Positions 33,317 through 45,242 of a DNA stretch of 64,000 nucleotides are shown here, one piece after another; positions within the stretch are counted from its first letter, which is position 1, and each line of letters starts with the position of its first letter. The stretch comes from Furcasterigmium furcatum. Lineage: Eukaryota; Ascomycota; Sordariomycetes; Glomerellales; Plectosphaerellaceae. Under the pieces are notes generated by a model, which was not told the origin of the DNA, searched no databases, and saw only the letters and a list, made by a program, of their open reading frames with translations. The position numbers and the translations under genes were made by a program. Where the stretch lies: assembly GCA_001599815.1 (NCBI GenBank), contig BCIA01000006.1, positions 4,342,961-4,406,960 of the forward strand, given 5' to 3'.

Positions 33317-34772
33317 ATGAGCGGCACTCCGCCCTCCGCCTCAGGCCTTCTCCCGATGCCCGGCTCCCCCTCGTCATCGTGGGCGCTCTATCGTGCCCGT
33401 ATCTCGTCCCTCATCTATCACGCTGACACGCAGGTAGTCGTTGCCTTTTGGCTGCTTGGTGCGTTCCCTCCATATCATATCCCCGTCGTTTCAGCGCTCC
33501 AAAGACCCTGGCTAACTCATTTGGGTCGCAGGCTTGATCAACAATGTCCTCTACGTGATCATCCTATCCGCCGCGCAGGACCTCGTCGGTTCCGGCGTGC
33601 CCAAGGGTGTCGTCCTGCTCGCCGACGTCCTGCCCTCCTTCATAACGAAACTCATTGCTCCATACTTCATCCACCGCGTGCCGTACTCGCTGCGCGTCCT
33701 CGTCTTCATCGCGCTGTCCGGGTCCGGCATGCTGATCCTCGCCCTGACGCCACCGTCTAAATCGGTCCCTGTCAAGATGGTCGGGGTCGTCCTGGCCTCC
33801 CTGAGCTCAGGCGGTGGAGAGTTGAGCTTCCTGGGCCTGACTCACTACTACGGCCCCATGAGCCTTGCTGGCTGGGGAAGCGGCACGGGTGCCGCAGGCT
33901 TGGTCGGAGCAGGCCTCTATGTCGCCATGACAGACTGGTGGGGATTCAGCGTGCGCAGCAGCCTGCTCCTCAGCGCTTGTCTGCCTATTATCATGTTTTT
34001 CAGCTTCTTCGTCTTGCTGCCGAAAGGTCCTCTCAGGCAGAACGCCACGTTGAAGGAGTATACGGCCGTTCCCGAGCAGGATCTGGACGAGGAAGATGTC
34101 GAGAACATGCCCCAAGGAGCCGCTTCTTCCGCCCTCCTCGCGCCGGGACCTGCAAGCACCGCCACTGCGTTTTCCGCGCATCAGCAGCCGACGCCAACAG
34201 ACGCGGCTTCCCTCCGGACGAACCTACGACGGGCGAAGAAGCTCTTCATGCCCTACATGCTGCCTCTGCTCCTGGTGTACATCGCCGAATACACCATCAA
34301 CCAGGGTGTCGCGCCGACGCTGCTCTTCCCGCTGAGCAGCACGCCGTTCAAGGAGTTCCGCGAGTTCTATCCCATGTACGGCTTCCTCTACCAGCTCGGC
34401 GTCTTCATCTCGCGCTCCTCCATCCCCTTCGTGCGCATCCACAACCTCTACCTCCCGTCGTTCCTCCAGATCGGCAACCTGGCCTTCCTGACCGCCCACG
34501 CGATGTACGACTTCATCCCGTCCGTGTACATCATCTTCATCATCGTGTTCTGGGAGGGCCTGCTCGGGGGCGCGGTGTACGTCAACACCTTCGCCGAGAT
34601 TCTGGACAAGGTGCCCAGCGAGGAGCGGGAGTTCAGCCTCAGCGCCACGAGCGTCAGCGACAGTGGCGGCATATGCATCGCCGGCTTCCTAAGCATCGCG
34701 ATGGAGGTTCGGCTGTGCAACTGGCAGGTCGCCCAGGGGCGGGATTGGTGTCGGAAGATCAAGATCGGCTGA
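33317..34772 (+). CDS. btn1: Btn1/CLN3 (battenin) family vacuolar membrane protein
   Basis: Fungal orthologue of human CLN3, a lysosome/vacuole membrane protein tied to vacuolar pH and basic amino-acid balance. Two exons (intron 33459-33531) give 460 aa. About eleven membrane helices are visible. Family motifs: FWLLGLINNVLYVIILSAAQDLV at the first helix (split by the intron), VLLADVLPSFITKLIAPYF, the GVVLASLSSGGGELSFLGLTHYYG block, VYIAEYTINQGVAPTLLFP and VFWEGLLGGAVYVNTFAEI. A hydrophilic loop of ~80 residues in the middle is acidic and Ala/Pro-rich, as in other fungal members. The C-terminus lacks an obvious prenylation motif. No breaks. Confidence 0.94.
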
Positions 34773-35351
34773 ACGGCGACGCTCAGCATCTGGTGTTTCT
34801 GCAATATATGCATATAGTTGACATCCTTTGCACTGGACCTTTACATGACATGACTGTGATGTGCTCCGTTGCCCACGTATCGGGCCAGCTCGGCTTAGAT
34901 CGTTCGCCCGGGTTTATTGGTCCAGTAGGTGGTTCATCCCAAGTCGCACAATGGTCATATCAGCGGGGTCACCGTGTCATCCGATGGCCCCAAATACAAC
35001 CCAGGCGTCTGCGCAGAGCCTGTCAATTATGAAGCGGTTCCAGCGAGATTCATCTCGTCCGGCGGTCGACTTGGCAATTTCGGCGATGGGTGGGTCGTGC
35101 TCCGGGCGTTCGGCTCCGGGTCCGGGGGTGAGGAGATGGGGTAGATGCGGAGGACCACCCTCGAGTATCGCCGTCATGATAGTGGTGTGATGCACCTATG
35201 ACGCAAGGCGCTGCGTTTGTTCTCTGGGGCATCGCGGTGAAGGTCATAATGGTATATATTGAGTTTGTTCTGGGCATCGTCGGAGAGCTCGGTCTCTCGG
35301 GCGGCAAGTCGACAACCTGCCACAGCTTCCGTCACATATTCAGAACACACC
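34773..35351. other. intergenic, no gene seen
   Basis: 3' flank of the Btn1-like gene and 5' flank of the small membrane-protein gene (both plus). No coding signal or repeat. Confidence 0.45.
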
Positions 35352-35757
35352 ATGGCATTCACCAGAATCGTCGGGGCCTCCCGAGGCGCAATGATGATGA
35401 GGGCCAGGGCGCCGATCATGGCGCCCCTGGCCGCTCGAAGGCCTGCTTCGACATTTCCCGGGGACGATCTCGATGACACGGAGCCCGTCCGCCGGGAGAC
35501 TGGTGGGCGATCGCAAGATTGGTGAGCCTCAGCAATGCAGATCCCCCCGAGAGAATCATGGGAATGATGGGACTAATACACCACCCTGAAGGTCCACATA
35601 CGCAGCCGTCGGCGGTGTCGGCCTCCTCGTCGTGACGATCTTCTACTACATGACCAACAACCCCGAGGAAGCCGCGAGGAAGCAAGAGAAGGCCAAGAAT
35701 GCCGTGAAGGACACCAAGGAGAAGGTGAAGGACAACGTGCTCCCCGAGCGCAAGTAA
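35352..35757 (+). CDS. small single-pass protein, probably mitochondrial
   Basis: Two exons (intron 35522-35591) give 111 aa; the splice TG|G joins QDW to STYAAVGG in frame. The N-terminus has many Arg and no acids (MAFTRIVGASRGAMMMRARAP), typical of a mitochondrial presequence with cleavage near RRPAST. An acidic stretch follows, then one membrane helix (AAVGGVGLLVVTIFYYM) and a charged Lys/Glu amphipathic helix (EEAARKQEKAKNAVKDTKEKVKDNV). I do not recognise the family; the layout resembles small inner-membrane proteins of fungi. Start chosen as the first ATG of the open frame. Existence is supported by the clean splice and the coherent domain layout; function unknown. Confidence 0.72.
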
Positions 35758-36289
35758 TCAAACGAGGTCGTATGAATCAGGAGTTCGGGGAGTCGGTTTT
35801 GCTCCAAACGGCCGGGATCTTGGCCATGGAAGATTGATAGTCAGAGGCTCTTCTCAGAATGTCACGACTTGAGAATCATCACAGCAAGCAGCAGGCACCG
35901 GTGACCATGAGGTTCGCTCTAATTTTCCGTCGTACATTATCGTGCATACGGGCATACGGCAAAAGGGGTAGTAGTAAAGACAGGCAGACACACGCGCGCA
36001 CACAAAACTCCTCGCTAGATCAGTCCCCAATGCCGGCCCATACTCCCAAGGTATTCCTCCCAAGACGCGCCAAAGCAGAAATATATATCTCTTTGCGCGT
36101 AAAAGCAAAAATCAGGCAGGACGTGTAGCCCCCCGTGCCGCCGAACCGCTGGGAAAGCAGTGTTCCTCTCTCTCTCTTTCTCCCTCGCTCTCTAGTAGAT
36201 GTTGACAAAAATGTATCGCTTTCTTTTGAAGTATGAAAGTCATCGCTCGCGTGGTATCTCTGTTGTAATTGTTCAAGGTGTCGATGAAA
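35758..36289. other. intergenic between convergent genes
   Basis: Shared 3' flank of the small membrane-protein gene (plus) and the phosphate permease gene (minus). Includes a CT-rich tract around 36165-36196. No gene. Confidence 0.5.
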
Positions 36290-38259
36290 TCAGGGCTCGA
36301 TCGGCCAGCCCCAGCGCGGGGCGTTCATGATGATGGCCATCATCGATCCGCTCATCACCGCGGTGACGGGGAGCGTGATGATCCAGCCTCCGTAGATCCA
36401 GGCCACGAGGCGCATGTTGATGCAGCGCCAGTCGCCGTTTGCGAGGCCAACGCCGACGACGGCACCCGCGATACATTGTGTCTGGGAGCATGTCGTTAGT
36501 ACTTATAGGACCGAGGAGGGAAGGGGAGCAGGGCTCATCTCACTGTGGAAACGGGGAGCGACAGACGGGTAGCAATCAGGATGGTGATAGCGCTACCCAG
36601 CTCCATGCAGAAACCGCGGCTCGGGGAGATGAGCGTCAGGCGGTTTCCGAGGTTCCGCATGACGTGGTAGCCGTACGTCAGGAGGCCGATGACGATGCCG
36701 AGACCGCCGACGGCCAGGATCCAGATGGGCACGCCGACGGTGTTGGGGATCTTGCCGTCGCGCCAGACGAGCCACGCAGTGGTGAAGGGGCCGACGGAGT
36801 TGCTGACGTCGTTGGCGCCGTGGATGAAGCTGGCCGCCGAGGCCGTGAGGATCTGCAGGGCGGAGTACATGTACTCGGCGCGGTTGTCGTAGTGAGGCGA
36901 CCGGGCGTGCATGTCCTCGATGTGCCAGGAGAGCACGGCGCTGCGCTGCTGCATGGTGATGACGTCCTGCTCGAGGCCGCGGAGGAGGAAGCGGTTGATG
37001 CGCCACCGAATGACGTGGAAGCTGTTCCAGGGCCCGGGCGGCCGGGGAGGGATGTGTTCGAAGTTGGCCATCTTGCCGCCGCGCTGCTCCGTCTCGTTGT
37101 GCATCGGCGGGGGAGAGCCGGGCAGTTCCATGGCCGGGGGAGGCAGGATGTGCCTCTCGTCGTTGTCGTCGTCTTTATCGAGCTCGGACGCCGTCTGGGT
37201 GGTCTGGATCGACCGGAGGAGGGACTCGGACTGTCTCATGTAGGCGAGTTCGTCGGCGGTGAGATGGCCGCGGTAGTAATCCTTGATGTTGAGTCGGGAG
37301 ACGCCTGGGGGTGGCGGCGGCGGCGGCGGGAGGTAGAGCAGCCAGGGCCCTCGCCAGATATCCGTGAACTTCAACTGCCAGTCTTCCATCATGACTTTCC
37401 TCCACATCCACGGGAGAAGGAAGATCGCCTCCAAGATGGTCGCCCCGCCGGCGGTGATGAAGACGGCTTTGAGAATTTGTGCCGTCGTCAGCTCGGTCGC
37501 TGTCTGCAAACCCTTCCAAGATACGAGCACTACCCGAGATTAGTACTCTGGCATGGTTAATAGCCGCCCGGGAAGATGGAAACTTACTGGTGAGCAGGCC
37601 TATTGTGATGAAAGTATAGACGGGAATGCTGTAGAATGCCTTCCGTGGTGCGTTGTGCTTGGTCAAGATGAAGTGCTTTGTGAATAGGAAAAGAGCGGCG
37701 CCGATGACGCCGGCGATGCCGGGAGCAACGACCCAAGCAGCGAAGACTTGCGACGCTCCATCGATGCCCCAGTTGACCTCGTAGATGCCCACGGATGCGG
37801 TGGCGGAGCCGACGAGGCCGCCGATGAGGGAATGTGTCGTCGAGACCGGGAGACCGTGGCGAGTTGCGATGGTCAAGAAGACGGAAGAGCCGATAATCGT
37901 ACAGGTCATGGCGAGAAGGAGAACGCTGGGTGTGTGGTCGTAAAGGTGAGGATCGAGGATCTTCAGCCTGATGGTGTCCGTGACTCTTGAACCGACGGCG
38001 ATGGAGCCGCTGAATTCCATTACCGAGGCGATGGCCATCGCCTGCTTCATGGTCAAACACCGTGAGGACACGGACGTTGCGAAGGAGTTGGCAACATCGT
38101 TGGCACCTATCGAGCAGTCAGAGCGCTGCGCTTGAACCTCGACATCACAGGCTCCTGTCGTCCCCTTCCGGCCTGGCACCTACCGATATTCCACGCATCT
38201 AGGAATGCGAACATGGTGCAAAACGCAAATAGATAGTCATACGCGGCCAGGACCGCCAT
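36290..38259 (-). CDS. PiT-family phosphate permease (Pho-4 / Pho89-like)
   Basis: High-affinity sodium- or cation-coupled phosphate importer of the plasma membrane, as Neurospora PHO-4 and yeast Pho89. Four exons (introns 38107-38183, 37530-37587, 36482-36543) give 590 aa. Both copies of the PiT signature are present: GANDVANSFATSVSS near the N-terminus, straight after intron 1, and GANDVSNSVGPFTTAW in the second half, each followed by a conserved GLPVSTTHS / LSLPVSTTQC block. The large central loop is cytoplasmic and hydrophilic with a run of eight prolines (YLPPPPPPPPGV). Family members are usually induced by phosphate starvation; I see no clear CACGTG cluster to confirm that here. Confidence 0.94.
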
Positions 38260-41200
38260 CTTGGCAACCCGATCGAGCAGTCGCCCCTGGTTCCGCCACC
38301 TGGATGTCTTTTTCGGAAACGAAGTCTCGTCGTATTGTTGATTCTATGCTGGTCTGGGTGCGGGCCGCCGCAGAGCGGCTACATATATGGCATGGCGCTG
38401 GGTACTCTTCTGCTGGTTTCTCTGGAACAGGGCGGATATGGGCGGATGGTATGTCACTCAGCAGGCCTGGCTGTGATGATGTGAACGATGCTGGCGGTAA
38501 TGCCGGGCTAGAGACTGCGACGAGACGATGTCGTCGTCGGCCCTGGTCGTCGAAGAGAATGCTGAGTGAGGTGCAGAGGTATGTAATGAGGATCCAGTGG
38601 TCAGCGAGGCTGATCGACGGCGGGTCCCGGGGGGTTATATGGCCTGGGCCAAACTTGAGGCGCAGACCACCCGAGGACGGGACGAAGGGCCCCGCTGACA
38701 TCAAATCGTCCAGGCGGCTGGTGCGCTCTCTGGTGCGCCAGAGTCCCAGCGTGCTGGGTTGAAGATCGGTGAGTGGTGGACGGCGGCGAGTCTGCCAGGG
38801 GATGGGGGTCACCAGGGTCCGCCTGAGCTATGCCCCTTCAGGGTCTCGTCATGGAGCTCTCAAGACCGCCATGCCTCCAGAGACATGCCTGCTTGTGCCC
38901 ACGGAGCCGCTAGCAGTGACTATTTGATTCCGGAGGCGATCACCTCATGGCCAGCCGGAAGGGTCCTGGTGCTGCTCGGGGTCGTTCTCCAGCGCCGAGA
39001 CCATCCTCCTCGTCGGGATTGAGTCTTTGCTGTGAGGGCGCCAGGCCGAGAATGGCCAAGTGGCTGAGTTTTGAAGTTGACGATCAGGCTGGAGGGAGTC
39101 GCATGGCCTGCAGAAGACGACACACAGGGGCAGCTCGTATGTACGTACCACGCAACCTCCAGCACCTATGTACGAGTACGTACGCTGTACGTTTTGCGCC
39201 CGACGCTGTAGATGGGGGATCTGCCCTTGGCACCGCCCATGCGATGCAAATGGCCTTGGAGCTGGCGTCCGTATCCAGGGAAAAGAACCGAGCCTGTAGG
39301 ATCGAGCATCGATCGGCCGCTACATGCGACGGCTCGCCTGTACACGGGCGAAAGGGCAACTCAAGGCCGCCCTGCCACATGGCCTGACAGACGGCCGTAC
39401 CCTTTTGGCGGTGATCCGAGCTTGCGTCGCTTCTCGGCTGGCAGGGCGCGATGTGGACGGGAGGGGAGTCGTTAGGTCGGGCTCTTCTCCTCAGGGTCTT
39501 GGCCTGACGTTCTGGAGGGTCCAATCACAGAGCCTCACGGGAGCACGGGTTCTGTAGTCGGTAGCTCAAAGGACGTGCGATCTACGAGTGGGGGTCACTA
39601 CTTGATCTCCCCTGACACATCCCAAGGATCGACCCTAGCCACATACGGGCTGTAAGTCACCACCAACGCACAGGGGGCGCGGACTTCGCGGTAGACATGG
39701 GCTCGAGTCGAGTCGGATATCGTCGCGCGCTCCTCAACAACCCCATGGTCCCAAACCCGAACGTCTCCAAAGTCCTCGTCATCCGGGGTTGCTTCTTGCG
39801 ACGCTCATTTGGGAACGACCGCTGACGGATTTGTGGCGTTCGTTAGCAAGATATTCACCCGGCGCCCTTTTGCAACGTCTGACCACACCTTGCTGCACGT
39901 GTCGACGCTGGATTTCCACCTCGCGGGCTGTGCTCGGTGAACCTCGCATCTGATCTACCGACGATGACTTCACGGGTTCCGTGGGAGGGCTCCTCGCCCC
40001 GAGGAAGAGGAAACCGTGGGATAGCCCGAGTCCAGGAGGAGACCAACCGGATGATACGCCCTACTTGTATGTATGGGCGTTGACGATCCGGTACGACGAA
40101 CCATCTGCTTAACCGACAGCCGAACCGTCCGCGCCCAAGCCAGCTCTCGCCAGATCTTCCCATGACCGTATCTCCCAGTGGATTGGCCGAGGACAGCCCG
40201 GCCTCCTGGCCGCCAGAATAAGCTTAAACTTCGTGGCATCCAAGCTCGACATCTGCGGGATGCTCGGGTCCGCCATCCACGTCGCATCCCGAGATTGAGT
40301 CCACCACCTAGGCGCCCGCTAGTTGTCCCCTGCACATACAAGTGTGTACCTCCAAACTCGAGGGGGCATGGGACATTATGACCTACGGGCCTGCAGCTCA
40401 GCTTCCAGGGGCTGTTTCCCACATCTACAGCCAGCTTTCTCCAAAACGATTCCTGTTCGAAGTTCCGAAACCAACGGAGTAAAAAGCAAAAAAAGGGCGA
40501 TCGGCCAAGTTCCGGTCACAGCCACAGTCCCCTCGGCGTACAGGGGAATATTCAGCGTCACCCTGTTCTGGGGAAAAAGCCAGGTAAGCCGGGGCCGGCG
40601 CCGGGGCCTGTGAGCGTCTCTCGGGTCCACGTGGGTGTGACCGCTGGTGCCACGGCCCTGCCATCGTGAGGGTCCCGTCGCCCGGTCTGGATTTCCGGGT
40701 ATATACAGCACCTGCATCACGGATAACCTTTTCGGCAGGCAAATCCTCCAGGTTCCAAAGCGCCGGGCTTCCCAGCGCGATATGTTGCCATGATTACGTC
40801 TCCAGGGGGCTTGGTACATGTAGTCCGGGTCCCCTTGTCAAGAGCTCTCACGGTTCAACCATGCAATGGGAGGTCGGGGTAGCTCCCCCCGAGTAATAGT
40901 AATACGTAGACATCCATATGAACACTGAACTGAACCGGGCTCATTCAAGCTCAGCTGCCTGATTCATATTAGGTCCAATATCAGCTGAACTTCTTGACAT
41001 ACCAGTCCTTCGAGCTACTACGCCATCATGGTCCCTGAAAAGTCCGCCAAAGCGGCAGGCCACCGCCGTTGAAAAGACTGCAGTGTCCGGGAGTCAACAG
41101 CCGGTCACTACCGTGACTTAGCTCTTCCACCGAAGGATTCCCGTCCACGGCAGAGACTAGCTCTCGCCGTTCTTAACAGGCGCTTACGATGACATGTGCC

Positions 41201-42436
41201 GATGGTTTTCGACGGTCTGCCAGTCTAAAATGTGCTGCAGGATCTAGCTCGGCAGCCATGGAACAAATGTTGTTCGCGCGAGACTAGTGTTGCGCCTCAT
41301 GTAACATTTATCGTACGACATCGGCAGCATCGCCGGAGGAAAGGCGCTCTCGCCGGTCAGTCGTCTCTTGAACAGACGTCGCGCCGGCATACCTCTCACC
41401 ACCTACCCAGCTGGTACTCGATAGAAAAACATCGGAAGCATCTTGTGGCATTGAGGGCAGAAGTGTGACCTGGCGAGTTGCCCTATGAAACTCCGTGCGT
41501 CTTCCTCGAAAATATCACCATTCTCCTCCACTATTCCACGGAGGACGACCGTGTTGGCGCGTCCCTTGTGAGTATTAAGGCCAGCACCTATGCGGAGAGT
41601 TTATATTCGAGGGATGAAGGTATATATATTAGGTTCTGACTATCTAACCTATCCTTACGCCGTGTTATCGGTCCTTCTCCTAGATATATTATCACAGTTG
41701 GCCTTGATCAGTTGAGTATTCTCGTGATAGTGTACGTCCCTTGATTGCTCCGCTTCGCTCAGCTGGATATCTCCTGATCAGCTTCTTCCTGGCAGCTGAC
41801 CAGACCTCTATCACTGTGATCAACGCGAAAACAAGATGGGCACCAAAACACGCTCCTCGATGAAGTTGATATAGGCAACCAGTTCTCGACGCACCATAGT
41901 AAAACAACCAAATTTGTCTTGTGGGATGCGGAGAAGGAGCCTTCGACTGTGTCAAGACAGGCGCCGTCAGCCTCCAACTATTTCTGGGTTGTGTATCTCA
42001 CCCCAGACTCAACGTCCATAATCCATAATTCTTCCCCGGGAGAGCATACCTTGGCCATCGGCGCACTGCCATATGCCAACCGACCGGTGCTGATGATGGA
42101 AGACGGAGTGCCCTGCATTGCGTAACCTTTCGTGGCAGGATGTCATCTAGGCGTCTAGTACACGGTCATACGTCTTCTCCGATTCCCCCAAATGCCTGTT
42201 GCCAACGACTTCGCCAGAGTTGGCGCCAGAGCAAAGTCGATACGTTCCAAATGGCGATTCGCGACACCTCAGAGTCTCTGGCGGCGCACAATGATACCCT
42301 TGTCGTCTTACATCGTGCATACAATCACCCCACGCGTGCCCGCTCTTGGCCTCGCTTCACCTTTACTTCTCTTTCAAAATGTATCAACCCCAGTCCTAAG
42401 CTCATCGTCGACCTCGTAGTGCAAGGCCTTTTCCCA
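38260..42436. other. 4.2-kb gene-free stretch
   Basis: The longest gap in the window. Includes the phosphate permease promoter at its left end and the promoter of the NLR-like gene at its right end. Frames of 60-150 codons overlap on all six frames without domain, splice or signal-peptide support. A GTAC-rich patch (TACGTA-like words) lies at about 39137-39194. No transposon ends, long repeats or tRNA seen. Confidence 0.5.
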
Positions 42437-44380
42437 ATGGAAGCAGTCGGCCTCGCCGCGGGCATCGTCAGTCTGGGACTCGACCTCGGCACCCGTCTCC
42501 AGACGTACGTCGAGGGGGTTAAGGGCGCCGGCGACCGCCTTTCCGCCATTGCCGCCGACGTCTCCGCGACGGCGTCCATCGTGCGGCAGCTCGCAGACCT
42601 TCTCACCGAGGCCGACAGCCTCGGGCTCTTTACCGACCAAGGCGTTAGCGACATCGACGCCATCCTGCGCCGGTGCCGCCGCGCCTACGGCGTCATCGTC
42701 GACGTGCTCCTTGGCGTCACTAAAGGCGCATCCTCGCGCACGCATGCTGTGCTCACCGTCGCCGGGCTCAGTGAGCTGACGGCTGCTCGGCTGGCGCGGT
42801 TGTCGTCGAGGGCGAGGTGGCCGTGGCTCGAGCCGCGCGTGAAGGCGTGCCAGACGGAGTTGAGGGCGGTCAAGATGGACCTGCTGCTGGTTTTGCACGT
42901 TGCAGGACTGGCGAGGCACAGAATGAGTCGCAAAGAGACGGTCGCTGATGGGGCAGACCTCATGGCTGCTGACGACGACCGCAAGACCGCCGGAGGAGAC
43001 GAGAAGGATGACAAGGAGAGCAAGGGCGACGAGGATGCCGAAGGCGCAGCCCTGCTTGGATTGGCCACGAAGCTGTTGGAGAAGCGGCGCCGTGGTGGCG
43101 GATCATCGTCTTCAAGTCTCTCTTCGAGCTCCCAGGAATCCGATGGGTCGGCGACGGACGAAGCTGATGAGCCTCCCAAAACGCCCAAGTCGCGTCGACG
43201 TCGTGGATCGCCGACATTGTTAAAGTACCTAGCAGGAGTACAGCCAGCGGGCGCGCCGCGTACGACGACGGACGCGGCAACGCAGACCGTACCTCGGACA
43301 GCATCGAAGACAGCATCACAGACGAGTACGCAGCCTGAAGCTGAAGCTCCACGAGCAGGAGTGCCAGCACATGTGCGGGCAGCAACGCAGGCAGCACCGC
43401 CGCCATTTGCCCGGCACCCACGCCTGGGACTCGCGGGCCTAGTCGAGGGCATGTCGATTGGCTCTCTGAGCGATGCTGGCAGAGACAGGGAGGCGTGGCT
43501 CATCGGCTGGGACACGCCGGGGGTCCTGTTCACGGTTCCCGTCCGAGGGCCCTCGATAGAGGCCATCCTCAGGACGCACGAGGGGGATACATCGAAAGGA
43601 GGGGAGAGCCCGTCGACGTTGGCGCAGTTCCTCCTGCTCAAGCCAGCGGTGCGATGGGCCACCTCCGACGTCATGGACCGGGTACAGAGACGGGACGCCC
43701 GAGTCAGAACGCTCGTCGGTTTGTTTACTCCCGCAACACACCCGGAGCTGCCGGAGACGTGCGAGGTACTGATGCTCGTGTCGGCCGGGGACGAGGAGGA
43801 GGTGGTACACCTCGAGGACCTGAACGGACGGGCGTGGCGGGTACCATTCTACGAGCTCAAGACGGCGCTGCGGCGAGCCGAGGGGGAGGATGAAGTAGCG
43901 TGGATACTTCTCAAGTACTGTGACGGAGGCTGGTTGTGGCGCAGTGTCAGTGTTGATCATCAAAGATTCGAGCTGTGCGTCGCACCTGGGGATGCCCAGG
44001 CAGGAGAGGCAGACGGGGAGCTTTTGTCTCTGTGCGGTCTGCACGACTACTTGCGGCCGGGGATACGCATCCGCATGAAATCGCGTCCCTTGTTTGTGGA
44101 AATTGACAAATACACGGAACGAAGGAAGACGAAGACGCGTGAAAACTTTGAGTGGGCGCGGAAGAAGGATCACAGCTATACTGGAACAGACGCCTCGGAG
44201 AAGGATTCCAAGTATGAAGAGCTATTCGGCGAAGAGGCGGAAGGTTTGGGAGCGGGAGGGATGGAGGGCCTGCAAAGCGTCGAGGACCTCTTGGCCCGAT
44301 GGACTTCCAAGGAGGCAAAGGAGGGTACTACTACTCTTGCGAGTTCAACGTCGCCTGTCCAGCTTCCGCAAGTCCTATGA
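42437..44380 (+). CDS. NLR-like N-terminal domain protein with possible ubiquitin-like C-terminus
   Basis: Intronless 647-aa frame from the ATG at 42437 (the frame runs further 5', but this ATG starts the domain). The N-terminus MEAVGLAAGIVSLGLDLG and following helices (about 1-165) match the fungal N-terminal domain found on STAND/NLR proteins. An acidic linker with KEKxD-type and poly-Ser stretches follows (about 170-250), then a Thr/Gln/Ala-rich region. From about 445 on, EEVVHLEDLNGRAWRVPFYE and later DYLRPGIRIRMKSRP resemble the ubiquitin-like module (ULD-type) of fungal signalling proteins: a [L-x-D-x-x-G-R-x-W-x-x-P-F] strand start. No P-loop, so no NB-ARC/NACHT domain. Possible role in self/non-self or stress signalling is inference. 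Confidence 0.75.
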   Translation: MEAVGLAAGIVSLGLDLGTRLQTYVEGVKGAGDRLSAIAADVSATASIVRQLADLLTEADSLGLFTDQGVSDIDAILRRCRRAYGVIVDVLLGVTKGASSRTHAVLTVAGLSELTAARLARLSSRARWPWLEPRVKACQTELRAVKMDLLLVLHVAGLARHRMSRKETVADGADLMAADDDRKTAGGDEKDDKESKGDEDAEGAALLGLATKLLEKRRRGGGSSSSSLSSSSQESDGSATDEADEPPKTPKSRRRRGSPTLLKYLAGVQPAGAPRTTTDAATQTVPRTASKTASQTSTQPEAEAPRAGVPAHVRAATQAAPPPFARHPRLGLAGLVEGMSIGSLSDAGRDREAWLIGWDTPGVLFTVPVRGPSIEAILRTHEGDTSKGGESPSTLAQFLLLKPAVRWATSDVMDRVQRRDARVRTLVGLFTPATHPELPETCEVLMLVSAGDEEEVVHLEDLNGRAWRVPFYELKTALRRAEGEDEVAWILLKYCDGGWLWRSVSVDHQRFELCVAPGDAQAGEADGELLSLCGLHDYLRPGIRIRMKSRPLFVEIDKYTERRKTKTRENFEWARKKDHSYTGTDASEKDSKYEELFGEEAEGLGAGGMEGLQSVEDLLARWTSKEAKEGTTTLASSTSPVQLPQVL

Positions 44381-45242
44381 CAGCGGCGAGTGGGTGTGTG
44401 CGCCACGACTTGAACAGCGAGACTGCGAACTTGGTAGACTGTCCTCAGGATCTCTTGTTCATCCGAATATGTCGTGCAACCGAGGCTGCAAGGAGACCAC
44501 GAGTATTCTGCGGTCTGGGCCCGGAACAGGAGAAAAGCAAATAATGAATTATCTTTTGCTAAAGCAAACCCATAGGTATTGTGCGTGTTTGATATGCTTA
44601 CAGAAAAAAAAAGTCAAAAAGGTCAAAACAAGAATCGAACGCGTGAGCGATCAAGTAGTTTCCAAAGATTAGAGAAGGAGTGTTTTGGGCAAGCCACGGT
44701 AATTTCTGGTAAAAGGCAAGAAATTAATTCGATGGAACGACCCAACTCCAATGGAAAAAGAGATAAAATGGATTTAAGTACCCTGATCCACGCTTATCTT
44801 ATCAGAACCCCCACACTCCACTTTGCGCTGTAGTGAACCCAAGCTGTTGACATACTGACCCAGCGATCAGTGTCGCCTACTGATGGGAATTTGTCCCTTT
44901 GTCGTAACATGTTCTTGATCCTACTGGGGCGAATGTTTACTATTGTACAGTGAAAATGGGCAGTGGGCATTGAGGGAACCTGTTGGGCGAGGAGCATCCC
45001 CTGCACGTCGGGAAGGGAGCCACGACAGTGTCATCTGTGGTCTTAGACCAAGCATCATTGGCAGCAATCAAATGCCGTACCTAGGGAGATCTTCATGGCA
45101 TGTCCAACCATCCCGGCCTAGGCGCAAAGTCCGCCCAACGCCGCGGTGTGCAGCTGCACAAGAATACAGTATCGTACATGGCATCCTCGCAGCCGCTACT
45201 ATCATACACCCGTCTACATCTACAGTCACAATCCTGGCTCCC
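44381..45242. other. intergenic between convergent genes
   Basis: 3' flanks of the NLR-like gene (plus) and the heme lyase gene (minus). AT-richer at 44540-44800 with short A runs. A box-B-like GTTCGATTC on the minus strand near 44632 has no matching tRNA body. Confidence 0.45.

Noticed and set aside
39970..40819. Two overlapping ~150-codon minus frames in the gene-free stretch
   Set aside because: Arg/Gly/Ser-rich composition as expected for chance frames in GC-rich DNA; frames open on both strands.
44620..44700. possible tRNA on the minus strand (GTTCGATTC box B)
   Set aside because: No box A, no acceptor stem and no cloverleaf can be drawn around it.
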